Notes under the pieces: generated by a model
Database searches by the model: none
Told to the model about the DNA's origin: nothing
What the model saw: the letters and a program-made list of their open reading frames with translations, nothing else
Shown: piece after piece, positions 43,675 to 51,200 of the stretch
Position numbering within the stretch: position 1 is the stretch's first letter
How the letters are laid out: each line of letters begins with the position of its first letter
Position numbers and translations under genes: made by a program
DNA from: Skermanella mucosa
GTDB taxonomy: Bacteria; Pseudomonadota; Alphaproteobacteria; Azospirillales; Azospirillaceae
Reading direction: 5' to 3'
DNA: 64,000 bases
Assembly: GCF_016765655.2 (NCBI RefSeq)
Contig: NZ_CP086106.1
Span: 3,282,501 to 3,346,500, forward strand

Positions 43675-45178
43675 GACAGCTCTCCCGTGCCGCGCGCAGG
43701 CCGTCGTAGCGCGCGCAGTCGGCGGCCGGTTCGATCGTCAGCGTCAGCGCCGCCGGCACTGCCACGGGCGGCGTCGGGGTGACGTCGTGGCGCCGGGCGA
43801 GGATGTTCAGGATGACGTCCCGGCTGTGCGTCCCGCTCGCCAGCGCCTCGCGGCAGGCGGCCTCCACCGCGTCCAGGCCGTCGGTCAGGATGGCGGCGAG
43901 AATGCCGACGAACTGCCGGTCGGCTTCGTCGGAGCGGCCCAGCCGGGCCCTCACCTTGGCCAGGGCCGCAGGCAGCTCCCACTGCCGGAACGGCGCCCCG
44001 TTGCGCAGCGCGCCGGGCTTGCGGGCGAGAACCGGCAGGTAGTGCAGCGGATCGTAGATCGTGTGGCCGTGCCCGAAGGCCCGCCGGTGCTCGGCCACCA
44101 CCGTCCCATCGCACCACGCCACGAGCCGGTCGGCGTAGGCGCGTACCTGCACCGGCTTGCCGGCGGCCGCCGCCGCCACGCTGTAGCGGTTGCGCTCGAA
44201 GCGGATCAGGCAGGTCTTCGACGCGCTGGCCGTGATCTCGTGGAAGCCGTCGAAGGCGTTGGCCACGGCGACCAGCGCCGGCCGCTCCGCCTCGAACACC
44301 GCCCACACCGTCCGGTTCGGGAACTCGGTATGCGGTGCGGTGCGCGCCCACGCTTCCACGGCGTGGCGCAGCCGCTCGTTTACTTCCTCCAGCGTCGCCG
44401 CCCGCAGGCGTGGGATGAACAGGCGGTGGCGCAACGTGCCGACCTGGTTCTCGACCTGCCCCTTCTCCCAGCCCGAGGCCGGAGTGCAGGCCACCGGCTC
44501 GACCAGATAGTGCGAGCACATCTGGGCGAAGCGGCGGTTGAAGCGCCGCTCCTTGCCGACGAACACGGCGTCAACCGCCGTCTTCATGTTGTCGTAGATG
44601 CCGCGCTCGCACAGGCCGCCGTAGAATGCCGCGGCGCGGGCGTGGGCGTCGAACACCATCTCCTGGGTCTGGCGCGGGTAGACCGCCACGAACGGCATCC
44701 GGCTGTGGCACAGGCGCACGTGGGCCACCTGCACCTTCGTCGTCACCCCGTCCAGGACGATCCACTCCTCCGCCCAGTCGAACTGGTAAGCCTCGCCCGG
44801 TGCGAAGGTCAGCGGCACGAATGCCTCGGCCGTCGTCGCCGGCTGGCGCCGCTTCCATCGCGTGATATAGCGCCGCACGGCGTCGTAGCCGCCCTCGAAC
44901 CCGGCCGCTGTCAACTGGTTGAAGAGCCCCCGGTAGTCGAGCCGGTCGCGCGCCGGCCGGCGGTCGTTCTCCGCGATCAGCCGTTCCAGCTCCGCCTGGA
45001 ACTGCCCCAGCTTCGGATACGGCTGCCGCGTCCGCTCGTACCGCGGCGCCGTCTCACCGGACCGCAGGTACTTCGTCACTGTCTCCCGGTTGATCTTCAA
45101 CGCCCGGGCGATGGCCCGAACGCTCCGCCCCTTCGCGTGCTCCCGCCGTATCCGCGCGATCGTCTCCACTGTCAGCAT
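43661..45178 (-). CDS. istA: IstA, DDE transposase of IS21
   Basis: The 505-aa protein begins with a helix-turn-helix ([38 protein letters not shown]). The catalytic core follows: [20 protein letters not shown] (first D), [20 protein letters not shown] (second D), [20 protein letters not shown] (E). A basic C-terminal part follows. The length is normal for IS21 transposases and no frame break is seen. It acts with IstB, which is encoded downstream with a 14-nt overlap. Confidence 0.95.
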   Translation of the reverse strand: MLTVETIARIRREHAKGRSVRAIARALKINRETVTKYLRSGETAPRYERTRQPYPKLGQFQAELERLIAENDRRPARDRLDYRGLFNQLTAAGFEGGYDAVRRYITRWKRRQPATTAEAFVPLTFAPGEAYQFDWAEEWIVLDGVTTKVQVAHVRLCHSRMPFVAVYPRQTQEMVFDAHARAAAFYGGLCERGIYDNMKTAVDAVFVGKERRFNRRFAQMCSHYLVEPVACTPASGWEKGQVENQVGTLRHRLFIPRLRAATLEEVNERLRHAVEAWARTAPHTEFPNRTVWAVFEAERPALVAVANAFDGFHEITASASKTCLIRFERNRYSVAAAAAGKPVQVRAYADRLVAWCDGTVVAEHRRAFGHGHTIYDPLHYLPVLARKPGALRNGAPFRQWELPAALAKVRARLGRSDEADRQFVGILAAILTDGLDAVEAACREALASGTHSRDVILNILARRHDVTPTPPVAVPAALTLTIEPAADCARYDGLRAARESCHGAA

Positions 45179-45626
45179 CCCCGCGTGCCACCCCCTCGTC
45201 CAACCAAGGGTGGTATTGTGCCAGATCCGAGGCGGCCGGTTATTGGACGCCGATCACCTCCGAAACTGGCTTACTGTTCCACGCCGATGCACATCGAGGG
45301 CGTGCGCATCGTCCTGCCGAGACGAGGATTGGTCGCCGTGAATATGGACGTGATCGAGCAGGCTGACCGTCTGGACTGGTTGTTCGAGCCGGATCATCGC
45401 GGGGCCGATCCACCGGATCTGCAGGATATCATCGAAGCATGGCTGCGTGCCCATCCCCGTCTCCAGCGGCTCGTGCCCCCGGCCTTCAGCCTAGTCTGGT
45501 ATTGTTGATAGAAGGGCGAACCTGGTCGTGAGGATCGGAAGCATCGTGCACCCTGCCGGTCTCCCTGCATCGCTTCGGCCCCTTGGGCGTCGTGCAAGCA
45601 GGCTTTGAGCCGAAGCTGGGCACCAG

Positions 45627-46169
45627 TCACATCGCCGGGGCGTCGGTCTTGCCGAACGGCCGGTCGAGCAGCAGGCTGATCGCACAGGCGATCCGCCGCG
45701 CATCCGGTGCTGCCCGGTGCCGCGCCGGATGGCGCCGGTACGCTTCGGCCAGCGCCCGTTCGCGTTCCCGAGGCGACGCGAGCGGTTCCGACCACCCCCA
45801 GAAATCCGTCAGGTAAAACGGTGGCGGACGGATGCGGGCAGCCGCGCAAACAACGCCGAGCCAGTAGCTGTCTGCGGCGATGTTGTCGGATAGGACCTGA
45901 CGGCCGCGCACGGCCGCGGAGACCTGTTCAACCACGTGGCCGGGCGGCTCTCCTTGACCCTGCAGCATTGCCCTGGAAAGCCTGTGGAGACGCTCCGCAG
46001 CGGGATCCCACTTCCCGTCGCGCAGCCAGACTGGCGCCGGCTGGATAAGCCAGGCTATCACGTCGGCGTCCGGAAATGCGACGGCGATCTCTACCGGATA
46101 GCTTCGTGGCGGCAATGCGCTCGCCTCGAGATCGAGAACGGCCCAATCCTGATTGGGGACGTAGGTCAT
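45627..46169 (-). CDS. DEDDh 3'-5' exonuclease-like protein, copy 2 (180 aa)
   Basis: Almost identical to the gene at 34631-35173, with the same motifs: WAVLDLEASALPPRSYPVEI (D13, E15), QVLSDNIAADSYWLGVV and HRAAPDARRIACAI (H151, D156). Differences are single substitutions, such as ADVIAWLIQPAP for ASVSAWFIRPAP. Copy 2 remains open although both neighbouring genes in its unit are broken. That argues either for selection on the exonuclease or for very recent damage to the others. Confidence 0.75.
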   Translation of the reverse strand: MTYVPNQDWAVLDLEASALPPRSYPVEIAVAFPDADVIAWLIQPAPVWLRDGKWDPAAERLHRLSRAMLQGQGEPPGHVVEQVSAAVRGRQVLSDNIAADSYWLGVVCAAARIRPPPFYLTDFWGWSEPLASPRERERALAEAYRRHPARHRAAPDARRIACAISLLLDRPFGKTDAPAM

Positions 46170-46252
46170 AATGGCCAGCCTTCAAGAAGTACTGTGGGAG
46201 TGTGACAGGAGCTTGTCCGGGCGCGCATAGTGGCGACCCGTTGCCTCAAAGC

Positions 46253-46270
46253 CCCTATAACCGTATAGGG
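46253..46270. repeat. Perfect 7-bp-arm inverted repeat
   Basis: CCCTATA at 46253-46259 and TATAGGG at 46264-46270 flank ACCG. It lies between the end of the duplicated block and the IS3 remnant. It could be an operator or a remnant end; no T-run follows it. Confidence 0.45.
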
Positions 46271-46492
46271 CGATTCAACGTCTTGGCGGAGATCGTCAAC
46301 GGCCTCTAGAAGACCGAGTTGATTCGGCGCCGCGGCCGATGGCACATCCTGAAATCCGTCGAGTTCGCCATCCTGGAAGGGGTGGACTGGTTCAATCACA
46401 AGCGCCTCCCAAAGTCCATCGGCAACATTACCTCCGCTTGGGTCGAGATACTCTACTATGCTCAAGCCGAGGATGTTGCGATGGTAGCGTGA
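46271..46492 (+). pseudogene. IS3-family transposase, C-terminal remnant
   Basis: The plus frame FNVLAEIVNGL, a stop codon at 46307-46309, then KTELIRRRGRWHILKSVEFA and ILEGVDWFNHKRLPKSIGNI up to AEDVAMVA matches the end of IS3-type transposases (AETINGLYKTELIxxRGPW...WFNHxRLLxxIGxIPPAE). The catalytic E lies in the KTELI segment. The in-frame TAG replaces a tyrosine codon, and the catalytic core upstream is missing. It marks the left edge of the defence-like island. Confidence 0.8.
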
Positions 46493-46584
46493 CTCAACCA
46501 AACCGGACTTTGACGAACCGAGTGCGGTTCACCTCATATCCATGCAACAAGCTGTGTCTTAGCAAGAAACCACGTTGAATTAAC

Positions 46585-46597
46585 CCTTACGATAAGG
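46585..46597. promoter_or_regulatory. Candidate operator upstream of the CapW-like gene
   Basis: CCTTA-CGA-TAAGG is a perfect inverted repeat 59-71 bp before the regulator's start codon, in a locally AT-rich stretch. WYL regulators of the CapW/BrxR type repress their own promoter through inverted repeats, so this is a reasonable operator candidate. Position and symmetry are the only evidence. Confidence 0.35.
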
Positions 46598-46655
46598 TAG
46601 GAACCTTGATAGAAAATTCTGAGTGCGGCAATTAACCTGATTGACCTGAGGGCCG

Positions 46656-47551
46656 ATGGGAGCGGACAGGCGGCAGAACGGGGCGATTTTCTGGGGCGTC
46701 GCGCAACGCTTGGCGTTCATCGACACGTGGTTCTACTGGGGAGGCAGCGTCAGCCGCGTCGACCTGGCGCGCCGCTTTTGCATCTGCACCCAGCAGGCGT
46801 CGGCCGACTTGGGACGGTACGCCGAAATTGCTCCTGGCGACATGGCGTACAACCGGAGCCTAAAGCGATATAAAGCTTCGGAGATCTTTCAGCTCGCGAT
46901 TGTCAAGCCCGATCCGGCACGCTACTTGGCACAGCTTCTGATAGGCGACAGGGCGGCGAATGAAGCGGATTCCTGGCTGGACACGCCGCCAGCGTTCGAC
47001 CTCGTGTCGGGACCTTTGCGCCGCATCGACCCGGTTGTCCTCAAGCGTTACGTGGCAGCGGTCAGGGATGTCGCCCCGATCAAAGTCTTCTACCAGTCTA
47101 TGTCTCTATGTCAAAGTCGGAGCCTGATTGGCGTCGACCTTCGTCTCATACCCTCGCCATCGACGGGGTCCGATGGCATTCCCGTGCAGCCTGTTATGAG
47201 GACGATGTCTTCAAAGACTTTGTCATAGCCCAGATGCCAGACGTCCGACATCCCGAACCGTCCTGCTTCGACGCCAAGACAGACATCGCCTGCCATACAC
47301 GGATCCGGGCCATCATCGGCCTTCATTCCAAGCTTTCCGGCGGTCAGAGGAAGGTGGTCGAGACCGATTGCGGAATGACGGGAGGCGTCGCGGTAATAGA
47401 CGTGCGGCGGTGCTTCCATTTCTACTTTTTGAAGTGGTTCGGCCTCGATGTGGACGCATCGACGCGCCGGTCGGAAATCCAGCATATCATTCTGCTCAAC
47501 AGTGAAAACGTCATGGCGGCGGTGAACGGGCAGACGGGGGAAACATGCTGA
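46656..47551 (+). pseudogene. CapW/BrxR-type WYL regulator, frameshifted by an 8-bp duplication
   Basis: From ATG 46656 the N-terminal winged helix reads RLAFIDTWFYWGGSVSRVDL, ARRFCICTQQASADLGRYAE, IAPGDMAYNRSLKRYKA. This is very close to the start of CapW/BrxR regulators that guard CBASS, BREX and related islands. At 47097-47112 an exact 8-bp duplication shifts the frame, and the first frame ends at 47228. The WYL part continues in the second frame: MSKSEPDWRRPSSHTLAIDG, VRWHSRAACYEDDVFKDFVI and a C-terminal HFYFLKWFGLDVDASTRRSE to 47551. Removing 8 bp gives one protein of about 295 residues. It lies on the same strand as the large operon and is its likely repressor. Loss of repressor would derepress the operon, unless the repeat varies reversibly. 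Confidence 0.82.
47097..47112. repeat. 8-bp tandem duplication disrupting the CapW-like gene
   Basis: TCTATGTC occurs twice in direct succession (47097-47104 and 47105-47112). One copy gives the in-frame reading FYQSMSKSEPDWRR; two copies shift the frame. Confidence 0.95.
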
Positions 47552-48033
47552 GCCCAAACACGCTTGCCTTTTTGGGCCCTTTGGACCATTCCTTCCCCCG
47601 CATCGGCCTTTCAGCCACGCGTTCGACAGCGACTACGGTTTCCATAGTGTCACAGAATAAACAGGCCGCTTCACCAGCTCCGTTCACAGCTAACGGTGGC
47701 CAATCCGTCAGTGGTCCGGGTGCACTGGGTTCTGCCTCTTGGTTCTCGTCCGCCGCCTACGCATCCCCAACAACCGATGCAGGTATCAATATCGATGATA
47801 CAACTCCGAGCTTTCAATGCATCCAAGGGTGCGATCTAAACGGGTGTCACCGTTTTGCTCACCCTCATCTCCGCCCTGCTTGGACGTCCCCTGCGGGGCG
47901 GCTTGGCTGTATTTGGCGGGCTGAACCTTGGTGGCTCAGTAGAGCCGGTTCACAATCCAATGGGCGTGGTAGAGCTTGCCCTATGAAGGGCATTACGACC
48001 GTGTTGCTTCCTGTAACTGCGCACTAAGCAATC
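47552..48033. other. Intergenic, no supported gene
   Basis: A frame at 47545-48027 (MLSPNTLAFLGPLDHSFPRI, 160 codons) starts within the regulator's stop. Its sequence is rich in S, P, T and R without pattern, and it spans what should be the promoter of the large operon. I treat it as non-coding. A 47950-48189 minus frame is also doubtful. Confidence 0.4.
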
Positions 48034-48216
48034 ATGGATCTCTCCAATGACGCGGCAACAAAAATTTATTTTATTTATCTTCCAACGCCCATGCACATAG
48101 AAAATCTCTCCAAGATCCTTGACAGAACGATCGTTCAATTGGAAAGGGGTCTGCGGCGACTTGATCGAGTTGAGGAATTGCGCTTCCAAGCCTACGGAGA
48201 CCTAGTCCAATGGTGA
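48034..48216 (+). CDS. Small ORF translationally coupled to the large helicase gene (60 aa)
   Basis: MDLSNDAATKIYFIYLPTPM is followed by HIENLSKILDRTIVQLERGL and RRLDRVEELRFQAYGDLVQW. The latter is helical with charged residues and fits a small antitoxin- or adaptor-like protein. Its stop overlaps the start of the next gene by 7 nt, typical of coupling. A shorter start at 48091 (MHIENLSK) is possible. There is no family recognition, and no strong ribosome-binding site is seen. Confidence 0.45.
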   Translation: MDLSNDAATKIYFIYLPTPMHIENLSKILDRTIVQLERGLRRLDRVEELRFQAYGDLVQW

Positions 48217-51200
48217 ACATTGTTCCGATGGGCCGCGGCCCTCACAGCCGCGAAGTTGCGGGCTTGGAACTCCTGAAGGCCAAGCTGCCGGACGACTGGA
48301 CGATCTTTACGAACCTCGACTTGGCCCGGCCCCGCGGCGGGGCTCGGGAAATCGACGTCATCCTCATCGCGGCGGACCGCATCCTGCTCATCGACCTCAA
48401 GGACTGGCATGGGCGCATCGAGTCCATGAACGGATGCTGGGTGCAGAACGGAATGGACCGCGGGCGCTCGCCGGTCGCGAAGATCCTGGAGAACCGCCGG
48501 GATCTGGAACTGCTGCTGAAGGGATACCTGGAGAGGCTGGCGCGCCGCCAAGGTGGGCGCTCACGGGACGTCATCGTGCCACTGGTGCAGGGCCTTGTCG
48601 TTCTGACGCAGCAGCCGAACATCGACGGCATCGCGGAGACGGAGCGCGAGGCCGTCCACATGATCGACCCGTTCCTCCGCATGATCGCGAGTCCGAAGGC
48701 GCGCATCGATCGGCTGGGCAAGCCTAGGCACGAGGTCGTGCTCACGAGCGCCGAATGGCGCAAGAAGCTTGGCGGTTTTTTCAGGGCCGGCGATGGGGCC
48801 TTCTGTCATGGTGAGCGGCAGTACGGCCCGTTTCAGGCGCTCTCTGAAAACTCCTCGTTCCGCCACCAGACCGGCATGTTCGCGGAGTACGACGCCGAGG
48901 ACCGGGTGACCGCCAATGCGGCGGGCCTGCTTCGGCTGTGGGACTTCACCAAGGCGGACTCCCGGTTCCAGACCGAAGAGGGACGCCACGACATCGCCGG
49001 CCGCGAAAAGATCGTCATCGCCGCCCTCAACAACCTTCATGAAGAGTTCCGCACCAGCATATTGCAGCCGCGCGTCGACGACCATGAGCGCAGCGTCCGC
49101 TATTGGGAGGTGTTCGACCGGAGCCGGCGCCTGAAGCGCCTTTCGGAGTTCATGGCCTCGGAGGTTACCCGGCTGGCGCGGGAAGACAGGCTCGCCCTGG
49201 CGCAACAGCTCATCGCGAAGGTAGCCGCGCTGCATGAGGTGGACGCGGTCCATCTCGACATCGGGACGCACAGCGTGTGGTTGGAGACGCCGACGACGGT
49301 GCGGCTGTCCCACCTGTTCTCCGCCAGCATTCCGGAAACCAAGTCGCTCGGCGACAAGCGCTACCAGTTCCTGAGCAGCACGGCCCTGCCGGAGGACATC
49401 GTCGGTCAGGCCACCGCCAAGGCCGCCGACAAGAAGCGGCGGGACGTGTTCCTGCTCGGCGTCGCGGTGCACGGCCTGCTGTTCGGTCGTATGCCCGACG
49501 CGCCGAGCGGCCTTGGGGTGCTGGAGTGGGATCCCGCCGTCGATGAGGAGGGCAAGTTCGGCGGCCTGTGCAGTTGGTTCGGGCGGGCGCTCAACTTTGT
49601 GCCGGAAGAGCGCTTCCCGGATGCCCAGGCGATGCTGGAAGCGTTCGACGACGCCATGTCCGACAGGCTCCTCCAGCAGGCTGCGTTGGAGGGGCTGGAG
49701 AGGTTCCGGACCATTCCAAATCAGCGCGTGCTCTACCGGGACTTTCCAGAGGAGGAGTTGCTGCGGGAGGACAACCGCATCCTGATGTGGCGGAGCGTCT
49801 GGAACGGCAACCCGGTCCTGGTGAAGATGTGGCGGCGCACGTGCTGGGGCGACCAGAGCAAGGAACTGGTCCGCATCCACGACTTTCTGGAGTCCGCTGA
49901 CGGCTTCCGGCGGTCGCCGCCGGAAGGCGTTGCGGCCATCCGGCACGTGGCTTGGGTGGACGACGCCATCGTGCTTGTCCAGGACTGGCACGGGCTTCCG
50001 AATCTCACGGACGCCGTCGCCTTGGTGCCGGAACGGTGGAACTCGGAAGCGACCGTGCTGGAGTTCATCCTGCGGCTCGCACGCCGCGTGACCGCCCTGC
50101 ACGAGGCGGGACACCCGCACGGCGACCTCAAGCCGGAGAACATCCTGGCGCCGCAGGAAGGCGACCCGGAGCCGATCCTGATCGACTTCTTCGATTTCAC
50201 CCCAGTTGACGACGGCGAGATCCGGACGTCCGCGTACACGCCCCCAGGAGGCGGCGGGCGCGACGAGCGCGACATATATGCCGTCACGAAGATTGCCGAG
50301 GAGCTAACCGGAGCATGGACATCCGACGCTGGCCGCGCGGTAGCAAGGGCGGTTGCGGATTGCCGCAGGGTCGGCAGCGAGAACCTGACCCTGCTCCCGC
50401 TCATCGAGACCATTGACGCCCTGCTCCACCCGCCCAAAGCGGTCGCCCGCAGGCGCCTGGTCCTGGGCCTCGTGGAGGCCACCCCCGGCGCGCTATTGCC
50501 GGACGAAGGCGAATTCTGCTTCCGGTTCGCCAAGGATCGGCCGACGTTCTACATCCGCGGAGCGTTCGAGGAGATCCAGATCGAGCTCGACTGGAAAATG
50601 AAGCCACTGCGGGCGAAGCGCGTTCCGCTCGAACAGGGACGCATCGCCGGGTTTTCCCGCTTCGAGTTCATGAAGGTGGTCATGGACGTGGAGGTCCGCG
50701 GCACCCCGGCGTACGACTGGGGAGACTTGGCCGACATCCTGAATGAGCCGGACGTCCTGGAGCACTGGGGGTTGGTCGCCAAGGCGGCGGTCGGGACGAC
50801 GCCAAGACGCCCCTCGAAGGAAACGGATTTCCTTGATGAAGCGGCGGTGGACGGCGAGGCCGCGGAAGACGAACTGTGTGAAGAGATCGCAGGCCGTTCC
50901 GCGGCGGGGGCGCCGGGCACAGGCATCGACAGCATCGACATCCCAACCCTCTGGCGACGGCTCATGGACGCCGAGGAGGCCCTGACGACGGACGGCGTTG
51001 CGTTAGGGAACAGCATCGAGGTCAGAGGCACGCAGCGTCACGCCGTGCCCTTCGAGCTGGAGAACGGCGCGTTCGATTACAAAAAGGATGACCGGGTAAC
51101 GGTCGAAAAGTACAAAAAGGGTCGGTGGGTAAGATTCGGCAAGCTTGACCACACGGTTTCGGACGCCGAGCGTCTCATGATCATTCCCTTCAACCAGCCG

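Larger units (their letters stand above)
42748..45293. mobile_element. IS21-family insertion sequence (2546 bp), complete
   Basis: The left end is TGTCAATCGGC at 42748 and the right end, read on the minus strand from 45293, is TGTGCATCGGC. An internal repeat (ATCGGCGTCCAATA) lies near each end, at about 42778 and 45240, as in IS21 multiple-terminal-repeat ends. A 7-bp target duplication, TCGAGGG, flanks it (42741-42747 and 45294-45300). It carries istA and istB on the minus strand. Both genes are full length, so the element may be active and the insertion is recent. Confidence 0.93.
42599..45508 (+). pseudogene. 118-aa hypothetical gene, copy 2, split by IS21
   Basis: The 5' part (42599-42747: MLLIRNPDSPDGMPPGDGPI through AEVMAATGVEG) and the 3' part (45294-45508: EGVRIVLPRRGLVAVNMDVI through PPAFSLVWYC) are separated by the IS21 element. 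Joining them across the 7-bp target duplication gives a gene almost identical to that at 34156-34512. The gene was therefore intact until the insertion. A start codon at 45286 within the element end could in theory express the 3' half. Confidence 0.9.
42196..46169. repeat. Segmental duplication, copy 2 (interrupted by IS21)
   Basis: It contains the same ATPase end, 118-aa gene and DEDDh gene as 33744-35173, with the IS21 element (42748-45293) inserted. Without the element and one copy of its target duplication, the length is about 1.42 kb. Sequence similarity stops at the exonuclease start (46169) on the right. Confidence 0.85.

Noticed and set aside
43673-45508. 611-codon plus-strand frame across the IS21 element
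   Set aside because: It is antisense to istA. Its end coincides with the 3' part of the split 118-aa gene, which explains its apparent protein character there.
47545-48027. 160-codon frame starting in the stop of the CapW-like gene
   Set aside because: Patternless S/P/T-rich sequence across the expected promoter region of the large operon; no motif or second supporting signal.
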